A stretch of DNA of 26,519 nt from Owenia fusiformis (GCA_903813345.2 CAIIXF020000009.1:32836740-32863258), one strand, 5' to 3'. Positions 10,698 to 20,729 are shown, counted from the first letter of the stretch. Numbers and translations: made by a program. The notes: generated by a model not told the origin, from the sequence alone.

Positions 10698-11056
10698 GTA
10701 TAACATCACAATGTTTTCCTTATTTGCCAACCTCTACATGAGTTTTTCTTTAGATGGAAGAATTGATCCTTATGGCATGTATTTTCTTTATAATTGTTGG
10801 AGCATGTCACATGAAGAATGAACCAATATACTTTTCATCTCAGCCTTCTTTTAATATTGACAAGTGTTCATTCAGAAAAAATGCATATAAGACGGTATAA
10901 GACAAAATACATTACCTGAAATATTTTGTCAACTATTGACCATTTTGATTCATATGAAACATACATACATACATATCTTCAAATAGGAGTGGTGGTTCTA
11001 CATGAATAAACTACACATTTACCAATATGTTAATAAGTTAACCTCTGACCTTTCAG

Positions 11057-11110
11057 GTTCAGATGAAGAAGGCCCTGAGTATGAAGATGTCCCCACCGAG
11101 GAGGTCAGAG
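11057..11110 (+). CDS. BCAP/Dof-like adaptor, short acidic exon with YEDV
   Basis: A 54-bp exon between TGACCTTTCAG and GTAAGGAT, entering and leaving in phase 1. Joined to the previous exon it reads GSDEEGPEYEDVPTEEVR. Tyr at 11080-11082 lies in an acidic EYEDV setting favourable for tyrosine kinases. It is a possible SH2 site of another specificity than p85 (inference). Both phases match the neighbours. Confidence 0.78.
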
Positions 11111-11482
11111 GTAAGGATCTGCTTGGAGATTGCTCATATTCAACATCACTTTAACGTTAATGCATGTGTATAGGGAATCTCTAGACAAATTTAAATTATC
11201 CTTCTTAACCTTGATTTGATATACATAATGTACTTGGTTTTCGAAGTAGCCTTGGATCAAGTTTTTAATTGGTCAAGGGAAACAGGGAGTCGAAGCAAGA
11301 CATATCGAAATTCTTTATTGAAAAGACCACGTGCAGTATTGCAAGTGATTTTAGACGGTCATGTCTTTCACCATGAGTACTTTCTGGGCATAAATACAGT
11401 GGTTTTTATCTATAAAACAATATGTTTTCTTTCAAGTGAAGTACCCATGATGATAAAAATATCAATCGAATAATTCTAAATA

Positions 11483-12456
11483 TAGGGTGACCCCAGAAAA
11501 TGCAACCCTCCATTTCTTCAATATTTTTCTTAAATTGAGGTAAATTGCTCTGAGATTTGGCACACAAGGACTTCATTCAATGTGGGATCCTCTGGCAAAG
11601 GTTTAATAATCATAGTCTTATATTGATAGAGTTATGATTGTTTCAAAATATGCTCCAGATGTCGTCAATTTCGCTGAAAACAAACTTGCAATGTTCAAGG
11701 AAAACTGTTCATTACAGGGATGCATTCTTCCTCATGGGTATGGCTCAAATTTTTGCAGCCATTGCTTATTGGAGTTCTGCAATTGCGGTAGGGTTATTTT
11801 CATACACATTATCCTTTAAATAACCCCATATATAGAAGTCAGGGGCATTGAGATCAAGACTGTGGGATGACCATGGGTTCTCCGTCCTAGGAGAGATCAT
11901 CTTCTCATAGAAATGACTAGTGAGCCAGGCTATGCTATCATTAGAAATGTGAGGAGTAGCTCCATCCTTCTAGAACCACTGTTCGTCTATTGAAGCCTCT
12001 ATGTCATTCAAGAACTGCCTAGAACTTCCTGGGAACGCCAATATTGCGCTGTGTGTTAACAGTAACAGTGTTGCCATTATCAACCTCAAACCAAAAGGGG
12101 CTGGTGATTTCGTGTTTGGAAATTGGCAGCCCAAGCTGTGCATTTAACAGAATGAAGGGGCCTTTGAAGCACTTCATCTGGAATTTGTGATCCCAGAACA
12201 CATTATTTCTTGAGTTTACATGTTCAGAAAGAAGGGAATGTGATTCATCTGAAAACCTAACATTGGAAATGGACGACATTTGGAGCATATTTTGGAACAA
12301 TCATAACTCTATCAATATAAGACTATGATTATTGAAACTTTGCCAGAGGATCCCACATTGAATGAAGTCCTTGTGTGCCAAATTTCAGAGCAATTTACTT
12401 CCATTTAAGAAAAATATTGAAGAAATGGAGGGTTGCATTTTTTTTGGGTCACCCTG
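11483..12456 (-). mobile_element. Decayed Tc1/mariner-superfamily transposon with ~185-bp inverted repeats
   Basis: The ends AGGGTGACCCCAGAAAATGC (left) and the inverted right copy start terminal repeats of about 185 bp, reaching about 11670 and from about 12265. TA duplications lie at 11481-11482 and 12457-12458. The interior encodes, on the minus strand, the catalytic part of a transposase, listed separately. The N-terminal DNA-binding part is absent, so the element is internally deleted and cannot be autonomous. It lies in the intron between the exons at 11057 and 13557, antisense to the host gene. Confidence 0.9.
11790..12300 (-). pseudogene. Transposase remnant, Tc1/mariner superfamily (catalytic domain)
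   Basis: Read from 12300 downward, the minus strand gives VRFSDESHSLLSEHVN (first Asp region) and FWFEVDNGNTVTVNTQRNIG. After a frameshift near 12005-12020 it continues QWF-stop-KDGATPHISND (second Asp) and SLDLNAPDFYIWGYLKDNVY (third Asp), then YENNPTAIAELQ and another stop. The motif order WFSDExH, DGATPH, DLNxxDFxxWG is that of DDE/D transposases of this superfamily. There are 41 residues between the second and third Asp, which fits a DD41D arrangement. A UAG replaces the expected Gln codon in the WFQxDGA block. The gene is clearly inactive. Confidence 0.85.
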
Positions 12457-12885
12457 TATCATGAATGGGATATGGGATATGTGGTTTTTAACTTTAACCC
12501 ATTTCAATACACATCCCCTTTTCAGAAATTGTTAATATAGTGTAGAGGAAACTTTCGATATGTTTAAATTGAAAAAACAAGATCCTCTTTTTAGAAAATA
12601 AGCCTAACATTTTTTTTAAAGTGCCAAGGTGGGGTCCTAATCCATAATTTTTCAGAGAGTTGGATTGATATTATACTATCATGGGGACTTCACTTGAAAG
12701 AAAACATATTGTTTTAATAAAGACCACTGTATTTATGGCCAGAAAGTACTCATGGTGAAAGATATGGCTGTCTAAAATCACTTGCCATACTGCACATGGA
12801 CTTTTGTGTTTACTGCCCATCTTTGAACAAAACATACTTTTTACAGTACATATACCAAGAATCTGGCTACCAGACAATTAATGTA

Positions 12886-13467
12886 CGGGTGGTCAAAAAA
12901 AATGGAAACCCTGTCGCCATTTTCATCATATCTTTGTCATTTTAGGAAATTACTCCCTGATATTTAGCACATTTGTACATCATTCAATTTCCTACCGGCC
13001 TACCATATTTCATGACCATCAAATTGATAGTCACAATGTTACAGCACTTTAAACAACATGCTCCATTTGCCAACATTGCACTTGGTAAACCTGCACCTCT
13101 CATCCAAAATGTCCCTACCTAACTTCAACCTGTGGTGATACACCAAAAAAGAGTGTACGAGAATAACCCCAGGACAACTGCAGACCTCAAAAAGCAGATC
13201 ATCCATGTCATTCAGGCCATACCTGCTGAAAAATGTAGTCAGATCATTGACAACCTGTTCAGATTTGCCAATAGTGCGATGGTGGCCACACTGGGGCATC
13301 TTGTTCAAAGTGCTGTACCATTGTGACTATCAATCTGATGGTCATGAAATATGGTTAGCTGGTAGGAAATTGAATGTTGTACATGTTTGTCAAATTTCAG
13401 GGAATAATTACCCAAAATGACGAAGATATGGAGAAAATCCAGGGTTTCCATTTTTTTTGACCACCCG
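12886..13467 (+). mobile_element. Internally deleted transposon with ~180-bp inverted repeats
   Basis: The ends CGGGTGGTCAAAAAAAATGG (left) and their inverted right copy begin repeats of about 180 bp. The left arm runs to about 13068 and the right arm from about 13280. TA lies on both sides (12884-12885 and 13468-13469). Between the arms, + strand bases from about 13145 encode KRVYENNPRTTADLKKQI followed by a helical stretch ending FRFANSAMVATLGHL. This matches the C-terminal tail that follows the WGYLKDxVY block in the same transposase type as the element at 11483-12456. Only this tail survives, so it is a non-autonomous deletion derivative. Confidence 0.85.
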
Positions 13468-13556
13468 TATTAGTGTTTCAAGTACTATTGAATGAATCTG
13501 TATAGATATATTGGTGTATTATTTTTCACTCATGTTCACTTGTTTTCCTTCATTAG

Positions 13557-13598
13557 CGGAAATCTTACTCTCGCCTACTTCACCATTAGCGCCATCAT
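13557..13598 (+). CDS. BCAP/Dof-like adaptor, 42-bp micro-exon
   Basis: The acceptor is TTTTCCTTCATTAG and the donor is GTAAATAT. The exon enters and leaves in phase 1. Joined to its neighbours it reads AEILLSPTSPLAPS. The Ser/Pro pairs (SPTSP) are candidate proline-directed kinase sites. The exon is small and the call rests mainly on phase consistency and good splice signals, with composition that fits a disordered linker. Exon skipping would keep the frame, since it is 14 codons long. Confidence 0.62.
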
Positions 13599-13853
13599 GT
13601 AAATATATTTTATGTAGTTCCATTGTATATGTTGTACTCTTGATAAACAGCAGGCATGTGACCGTAAATCACTTAAAATTTTCAACCGGTACAGTACAGT
13701 ACTTCTTCAAGTACTTCTCTTTATAGCTTGAAATTGTATTTTGAATATTTTTTGGGAAAATTTTAAAAACAATAATTGGCTAGTGATTTTTTGGAATTTT
13801 CTGCTATTTTAACATCAAAAATAATTGTATCAAAACATTATATGTTGTAGTAA

Positions 13854-14096
13854 CAGGGTAACACAAAAAATGTAATTTTCTATTTTTGAAATAATTCCCA
13901 ATTATCATGGAATCTTCGTCATGGATTTTCTTGTAATTAACTCTAAATCCAAATTGATTGATAAATAAGTATACCATTATTTCTCACATTGAACACTCTA
14001 TCTACGCATTAAAAAAATTCATGAAAATGAAGGTAATTCATGTTAAATGAGAAAGTTATTCCGCACAATAAGAGCTTTGGTTTTTGTGTTACCCTG
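13854..14096. mobile_element. MITE with CAGGGTAACACAAAAA ends
   Basis: CAGGGTAACACAAAAA at the left matches, inverted, TTTTTGTGTTACCCTG at the right. The flanking dinucleotides are AA and TA, so one copy of the TA duplication has mutated. The interior of about 240 bp is non-coding. The ends are nearly those of the element at 10095-10286 but the interiors differ. Confidence 0.8.
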
Positions 14097-14398
14097 TATT
14101 TCAACTATCAACTAGTTTGAAGTCACACTCACATTGAATTTTACATGCCTTGTGATCATAGCCATGCTGTTTGACCAGAGGCTTTAGATGCTGTATTAAA
14201 TAAGTATTTGCTTTGGTTTGGTTATCATATGAACTTGGGTAAACTTCAATGTTATAGCAATATTCAAATTATATATTATTGAAACTATGAAAAAATAGAT
14301 TTCCTTAATACCAACTGATATTCATTGACATGTGCCATTTGGTGTAACAATAAACTAATCAATCTCGAAACCACCCAACATGTATACAGCATATCAGG

Positions 14399-14482
14399 GT
14401 AAAACATAAATCTCATATCCACTGAGTAAAACATTAACTTCATATCCAATGGGTAAAACATTAATCTCATTATCCAATGGGA
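14399..14482. repeat. Three-copy ~28-bp tandem repeat
   Basis: Three adjacent copies of a unit reading about GTAAAACATTAATCTCATAT followed by CCAATGG, each with one to three differences. It lies about 140 bp outside the left end of the foldback element and appears unrelated to its 83-bp unit. No coding role is seen. Confidence 0.75.
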
Positions 14483-14612
14483 TTTACACTGTATTATGAT
14501 GGAATGTGAGACATATTTGATGTTAATGAAAAAGTCATATGATTTTGTGAAGGCAATGTTTTCTGTCATGTATTTAAGGCTGGGACTTAAGCTTTTACCC
14601 CTGATATTCTGT

Positions 14613-14621
14613 CCTCCCCTG
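14613..14621. repeat. Candidate 9-bp target-site duplication, left copy
   Basis: CCTCCCCTG, identical to 20315-20323 on the other side of the foldback element. It is GC-rich against AT-rich surroundings, so a chance pair at these two positions is unlikely. Confidence 0.65.
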
Positions 14622-14769
14622 ATATATGTCACGATATAGGGTAGAGATTTTTCGGTTTTTATTTTGTGCTACTTTTGGACTTAGAATAAAATCTAAAATG
14701 ACCAGGCATCAGGGATCAGATTAAAAAAAATAAGAACAGGACTCGTCAAAAGAGATAACGTATAGCATA

Positions 14770-17304
14770 AAATGGACTCTTTTTCAAAACCAACACAAAT
14801 GGCGCAAAGTAGCACTTTCCAGAAAATCCAGCCTCTCGATAGATTTTCATACCTGTTTTTCAAAACTAACACAAATGTCCAAAAGTAACACTTTTCCAGA
14901 AAAATAAACAGAGTCCAGCCTATCGATATATTTTCATCCAGATTTTTCAAAACTAACACAAATGGCCAAAAGTAACACTTTTCCAGAAAAAAACAGAATC
15001 CAGCCTAACGATAGATTTTCATACCTTTTTTCAAAACTAACACAAATGGCGAAAAGTAGCACTTTCCAGTAAATAAACAGAGTTCAGCCTATCGATAGAT
15101 TTTGATACCTTTTTCCAAAACCAACACAAATGGCGAAAAGTAGCACTTTTCCAGAAAATAAACAGAGTCCAGCCTATTGATAGTGATATTCATACCTTTT
15201 TTACCTTTTTTGAAAACCAACACAAATGGCCACAAGTAACACTTTTCCAGACAATAAACAGAGTCCAGCCTATCGATAGCTTTTTATACCTTTTTTCAAA
15301 ACCAACACAAATGGCGAAAAGTAGCACTTTTCCAGAAAATAAACAGAGTCCAGCCTATTGATAGATATTCATACCTTTTTTACCTTTTTTGAAAACCAAC
15401 ACAAATGGGCACAAGTAACACTTTTCCAGAAAATAAACAGAGTTCAGCATACGATAGATTTTCATACCTTTTTTCAAAACCAACACAAATGGCAAAAAGT
15501 AGCACTTTCAAGAAAATAAACAGAGTCAAGTCTATCGATAGATTTTTATACCTTTTTTCAAAACCAACACAAATGGCAAAAAGTAACACTTTTCAGAAAA
15601 TAAACAGAGTCCAGCATACGATAGATTTTCATACCTTTTTTCAAAACCAACACAAATGGCGAAAAGTAACACTTTTCCAGAAAAAATTCAGAGTTCAGCC
15701 AATCGATAGATTTCATCCCATTTTTTCAAAACTAACACAAATGGTGAAAAGTAACACTTTTCCAGAAAATAAACAGAGTCCAGCATATGATAGATTTTCA
15801 TACCTTTTTTCAAAACCAACACAAATGGAGAAAAGTAACACTTTTCAGAAAATAAACAGAGTCCAGCATTCGATAGATTTTCAGACCTTTTTTCAAAACC
15901 AAAAATGGCAAAAAGTAACACTTTTCAGAAAAAAGACAGAGTCCAGCATACGATAGATTTTCATACCTTTTTTCAAAACCAACACAAATGGCGAAAAGTA
16001 ACACTTTTCAGAAAATAAACAGAGTCCAGCATACGATAGATTTTCATACCTTTTTTCAAAACCAACACAAATGGCGAAAAGTAACACTTTTCAGAAAATA
16101 ATCAGAGTTCAGCCCATCGATAGATTTCATCCCATTTTTTCAAAACTAACACAAATGGTGAAAAGTAACACTTTTCCAGAAAATAAACAGAGTCCAGCCT
16201 ATTGATAGATATTCATACCTTTTTTACCTTTTTTGAAAACCAACACAAATGGCCACAAGTAACACTTTTCCAGACAATAAACAGAGTCCAGCCTATCGAT
16301 AGCTTTTTATACCTTTTTTCAAAACCAACACAAATGACCAAAAGTAACACTTTTCCAGACAAGAGTCCAGCCTATCGATAGATTTTCATACCTTTTTTCA
16401 AAACCAACACAAATGGCAAAAAGTAGCACTTTCCAGAAAATAAACAGAGTCCAGCCTATTGATAGATATTCATACCTTTTTTACCTTTTTTGAAAACCAA
16501 CACAAATGGGCACAAGTAACACTTTTCCAGAAAATAAACAGAGTTCAGCATACGATAGATTTTCATACCTTTTTTCAAAACCAACACAAATGGCAAAAAG
16601 TAGCACTTTCAAGAAAATAAACAGAGTCAAGTCTATCGATAGATTTTTATACCTTTTTTCAAAACCAACACAAATGGCAAAAAGTAACACTTTTCAGAAA
16701 ATAAACAGAGTCCAGCATACGATAGATTTTCATACCTTTTTTCAAAACCAACACAAATGGCGAAAAGTAACACTTTTCCAGAAAAAATTCAGAGTTCAGC
16801 CAATCGATAGATTTCATCCCATTTTTTCAAAACTAACACAAATGGTGAAAAGTAACACTTTTCCAGAAAATAAACAGAGTCCAGCATATGATAGATTTTC
16901 ATACCTTTTTTCAAAACCAACACAAATGGTGAAAAGTAACACTTTTCCAGAAAATAAACAGAGTCCAGCATATGATAGATTTTTATACCTTTTTTCAAAA
17001 CCAACACAAATGGCCAAAAGTAACACTTTTCCAGAAAATAATCAGAGTTCAGCCCATCGATAGATTTTCATAAAAAGTAACACTTTTCCAGAAAATAAAC
17101 AGAGTCCTGTCTATCGATAGATTTTCATACCTTTTTTCAAAACCAACACAAATGGCCAAAAGTAACACTTTTTCCAGAAAATAAATAGAGTCCAGCCTAT
17201 CGATAGATTTTCATACCCCTTTTTCAAAACCAACACAAATGGCCAAAAGTAACACTTTTCCAGAAAATAAACAGAGACCAACCTATCGATAGATTTTTAT
17301 ACCA
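14770..17304 (+). repeat. Left arm: tandem array of 83-bp units, forward orientation
   Basis: There are about 30 copies of a unit whose landmarks are CATACCTTTTTTCAAAACCA, ACACAAATGGC, AGTAACACTTTTCCAG, AAATAAACAGAGTCCAGC and CTATCGATAG (a perfect 10-bp palindrome, often degraded to CATACGATAG). Units near the outer edge are more divergent. A higher-order duplication is present: the block around 15190-15290 recurs at 16213-16313, and 15405-15830 recurs at 16506-16931. One extra shortened unit in the second copy changes the offset from about 1023 to 1101 bp. Long open frames here (for example 15405-15956) are repeat read-through. With an 83-bp unit, each frame recurs only every three units. 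Confidence 0.93.
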
Positions 17305-17798
17305 ATTTGGCTAGAGAGCCTTAAATTTTAAGGTTCTTTAGCATTTCGGCTGAAAGAGCCTTAAATTTTAAGGCTCTTTAGCATTTTGATAGCCAATTTC
17401 GCTAGAGAGCCTTAAAGGAATTCTAGGTGACAGAAATGACAAAATACTGTTTCTGGGACGAGATCAAACGACTTAGATATCGGACATATTCATAAAAAAT
17501 ATTTTTTGATCGATAAAATCGCTGATTATTAAACCGGAAGTGTCTTCTCTGAGGTCCGCGAAGAAGATGAAGAAGAAAACATATAAAGATTTCAGTCATT
17601 TCAAATTTGCCGTCGATTTGGTTTTAAATAGTTCTAAATTATCTTCGAATGCTTACTATGACTTCTATTAGTACTGTTTTGACTTCCCCACTTCATAAAA
17701 AGAAGATTATCACCTTTTACTCGACTTATAAATTTACTTCCGGTCTACCGAGAAAAATAAGTTTGAACCTCAGTCAAGATTTGAAAAAACTTTTTGTT
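17305..17798. other. Foldback element central spacer
   Basis: This unique sequence lies between the two arms. Its left part has 2.5 copies of a short repeat containing the near-palindrome AGAGCCTTAAATTTTAAGG (17325-17415), separated by TTTAGCATTTCGGC-like segments. Further right, ACCGGAAGT near 17534 and ACTTCCGGT near 17738 form an inverted pair enclosing about 200 bp. No transposase motif or long open frame is seen. A short open frame at 17649-17915 runs into the right arm and is not convincing. Confidence 0.6.
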
Positions 17799-20216
17799 TA
17801 TTTTCTGGAAAAGTGTTACTTTTTGCCATTTATGTTGCCTTTTAAAAAGGAAAGAAAATCGATATATTCTGAAGGCTGGAAAAGTGTTACTTTTTGCAAT
17901 TTTCAAAAGGTATGAAAATCTATCGATAGGCTGAACTCTGTTTAGTGTTACTTTTGGCCATTTGTGTTGTTTTTGAAAAAAGGTATGAAAATCTATCGTA
18001 TGTTGGACTCTGTTTATTTTCTGGAAATGTGCTACTTTTGGCCATTTGTGTTGGTTTTGAAAAAAGGTACGAAAATCTATCCTATGCTGGACTCTGTTTA
18101 TTTTCTGAAAAGTGTTACTTTTCGCCATTTGTGTTGGTTTTGAAAAAAGGTATGAAAATCTATCGTATGCTGGACTCTGTTTATTTTCTGAAAAGTGTTA
18201 CTTTTCGCCATTTGTGTTGGTTTTGAAAAAAGGTATGAAAATCTATCGTATGCTAGACTCTGTTTATTTTCTGAAAAGTGTTACTTTTCGCCATTTGTGT
18301 TGGTTTTGAAAAAAGGTATGAAAATCTATCGTATGCTGGACTCTGTTTATTTTCTGAAAAGTGTTACTTTTCGCCATTTGTGTTGGTTTTGAAAAAAGGT
18401 ATGAAAATCTATCGTATGCTGGACTCTGTTTATTTTCTGAAAAGTGTTACTTTTCGCCATTTGTTTTGGTTTTGAAAAAAGGTATGAAAATCCATCATAT
18501 GCTGGACTCTGTTTATTTTCTGAAGTGTTACTTTTCGCCATTTGTGTTGGTTTTGAAAAAAGGTATGAAAATCTATCGTATGCTGGACTCTGTTTATTTT
18601 CTGAAAAGTGCTACTTTTCGCCATTTGTGTTGGTTTTGAAAAAAGGTATAAAAATCGATCGTATGCTGGACTCTGTTTATTTTCTGAAAAGTGTTACTTT
18701 TCGCCATTTGTGTTGGTTTTGAAAAAAAGGTATGAAAATCTATTGTATGCTGGACTCTGTTTATTTTCTGAAAAGTGTTATTTTTTCGCCATTTGTGTTG
18801 GTTTTGAAAAAAGGTATGAAAATCTATCGTATACTGGACTCTGTTTATTTTCTGGAAAGTGCTACTTTTTGCCATTTGTGTTGGTTTTGAAAAAAGGTAT
18901 GAAAATCTATCCTATGCTGGACTCTGTTTATTTTCTGAAAAGTGTTACTTTTCGCCATTTGTGTTGGTTTTGAAAAAAGGTTTGAAAATCTATCGTATGC
19001 TGGACTCTGTTTATTTTCTGGAAAGTGCTACTTTTTGCCATTTGTGTTGGTTTTGAAAAAAGGTATGAAAATCTATCCTATGCTGGACTCTGTTTATTTT
19101 CTGAAAAGTGTTACTTTTCGTCATTTGTGTTGGTTTTGAAAAAAAGTATAAAAATCTATCGATAGACTTGACTCTGTTTATTTTCTGAAAAGTGTAAATT
19201 TTCGCCATTTGTTTATTTTCTGAAAAGTGTAAATTTTCGCCATTTGTGTTGGTTTTGAAAAAAGGTATGAAAATCTATCGTATGCTGGACTCTGTTTATT
19301 TTCTGAAAAGTGTTACTTTTTGCCATTTGTGTTGGTTTTGAAAAAAGGTCTGAAAATCTATCGAATGCTGGACTCTGTTTATTTTCTGAAAAGTGTTACT
19401 TTTCGCCATTTGTGTTGGTCTTGAAAAAGGTATAAAAATCTATCCTATGCTGGACTCTGTTTATTTTCTGAAAAGTGTTACTTTTCGCCATTTGTGTTGG
19501 TTTTGAAAAAAGGTATGAAAATCTATCGTATGCTGGACTATGTTTATTTTCTGGAAAGTGCTACTTTTTGCCATTTGTGTTGGTTTTGAAAAAAGGTATG
19601 AAAATCTATCCTATGCTGGACTCTGTTTATTTTCTGAAAAGTGTTACTTTTTGCCATTTGTGTTGGTTTTGAAAAAAGGTATAAAAATCTATCGATAGAC
19701 TTGACTCTGTTTATTTTCTTGAAAGTGCTACTTTTTGCCATTTGTGTTGGTTTTGAAAAAAGGTATGAAAATCTATCGTATGCTGAACTCTGTTTATTTT
19801 CTGGAAAAGTGATACTTTTGGCCATTTGTGTTGGTTTTGAAAAAAGGTATAAAAATCTATCGATAGGCTGAACTCTGTTTATTTCCTGGAAAAGTGTTAC
19901 TTTTTGCCATTTGTGTTGGTTTTAAAAAAGGTATAAAAATCTATCGATAGACTTGACTCTGTTTATTTTCTTGAAAGTGTTACTTTTTGCCATTTGTGTT
20001 GGTTTTGAAAAAAGGTATGAAAATCTATCGTATGCTGAACTCTGTTTATTTTCTGGAAAAGTGATACTTTTGGCCATTTGTGTTGGTTTTGAAAAAAGGT
20101 ATAAAAATCTATCGATAGGCTGAACTCTGTTTATTTCCTGGAAAAGTGTTACTTTTGGCCATTTGTGTTGGTTTTGAAAAAAGGTATGAAAATCTATCGA
20201 AAGGCTGGACTGAACT
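17799..20216 (-). repeat. Right arm: tandem array of 83-bp units, inverted orientation
   Basis: This arm contains about 29 copies of the reverse complement of the left-arm unit. The block 18110-18480 is almost perfectly periodic at 83 bp with very few differences, pointing to recent local expansion. The first units near 17799-17940 are truncated and divergent. A three-unit (about 250-bp) repeat occurs near 19680 and again near 19930. The rare unit variant with GACTTGACTCTG, following CTATCGATA, occurs here at 19155, 19695 and 19948. Its inverse occurs in the left arm near 15520 and 16622, so the two arms share variants. Many overlapping 65-93-codon open frames are artefacts of periodicity. 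Confidence 0.93.
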
Positions 20217-20314
20217 GTATGTTTAAATGCCTGGTCATTTTAGATTTTATTCTAAGTCCAAAAGTAGCACAAAATAAAAACCGAAAATCTCTACCCTATA
20301 TTGTGACACTGATG

Positions 20315-20323
20315 CCTCCCCTG
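20315..20323. repeat. Candidate 9-bp target-site duplication, right copy
   Basis: CCTCCCCTG, matching 14613-14621 exactly in the same orientation. Confidence 0.65.
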
Positions 20324-20615
20324 GTGTGATAATGTAGAAAAAACATCATATATGGGGTCTGCGTTTGCAATATAAAGATATAATTGCCATATAATTATGG
20401 TGCTTTTGTAGTATAGTATTAGTTGAGTAATTATCAATGCAAACTATGGAAATTATTAGACACAATGTATTTGACTCTTGAACAATAAGATATTCAGGAA
20501 TTTTTGAGATTTTAGTCAAAATCAGTCAAAATTGACAACACTCTACATATATACTATATGTTTATGTGTGTATTTTGGTGGATAAATTATATTTCATATT
20601 GTTGATACTCTACAG

Positions 20616-20729
20616 CTGATTTACTTAGACGCTCGATGATAGAGAACCGAAGGCCGCAGCCAGAGAGCTACATAAAGCAACAAGCTGCTGCTACACTACC
20701 ACATAAGCTTCCCGGGGGCATTATGTCCA
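20616..20729 (+). CDS. BCAP/Dof-like adaptor, basic linker exon
   Basis: The acceptor is TTGATACTCTACAG and the donor is GTAAGACT. The exon enters and leaves in phase 1 and encodes 38 codons: SDLLRRSMIENRRPQPESYI, then KQQAAATLPHKLPGGIMS. The foldback element sits in the intron immediately upstream, ending about 300 bp before this acceptor. RRS and RRPQPES are basic patches with possible basophilic kinase or 14-3-3 character (inference only). No domain is recognised. The call rests on phase and splice signals plus non-random composition. Confidence 0.75.

Larger units (their letters stand above)
14622..20314. mobile_element. 5.7-kb foldback transposon with opposed 83-bp tandem arrays
   Basis: The outer inverted repeats are about 88 bp. 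The left one contains TATAGGGTAGAG and ends in TGACCAGGCAT near 14709. The right one is its reverse complement from about 20227. Inside are two tandem arrays in opposite orientation and a spacer of about 0.5 kb. The 9-bp sequence CCTCCCCTG occurs at 14613-14621 and 20315-20323, immediately outside the proposed ends, and is a likely target duplication. Inverted arms built of short tandem repeats plus a 9-bp duplication are the known hallmarks of Foldback elements (MuDR/Foldback superfamily). No transposase is visible, so it would depend on one supplied in trans. The outermost few bases of the two ends differ, so the exact termini are uncertain. Confidence 0.82.

Noticed and set aside
10365-10730. 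121-codon minus-strand open frame
   Set aside because: It is antisense to the YxxM exon, whose + strand frame has recognisable motifs and matching splice sites. The minus frame has neither.
13205-13420. Second + strand open frame in the transposon at 12886-13467
   Set aside because: It lies in another frame than the recognisable transposase tail and mostly within the inverted repeat.
15405-17063. Open frames of 183 and 185 codons on the + strand that might be repeat proteins
   Set aside because: They are read-through of the 83-bp tandem unit. The unit is not a multiple of three, the opposite strand has equally many frames, and both arms show the same pattern in inverse.
14770-17304. Could the regular array be a CRISPR array?
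   Set aside because: The units are contiguous with no unique spacers, 83 bp long and embedded in an intron of an animal gene.
17745-19871. Many 64-127-codon open frames on both strands in the right arm
   Set aside because: They are periodic duplicates of each other at 83-bp offsets, caused by the repeat and lacking any start context or codon bias.
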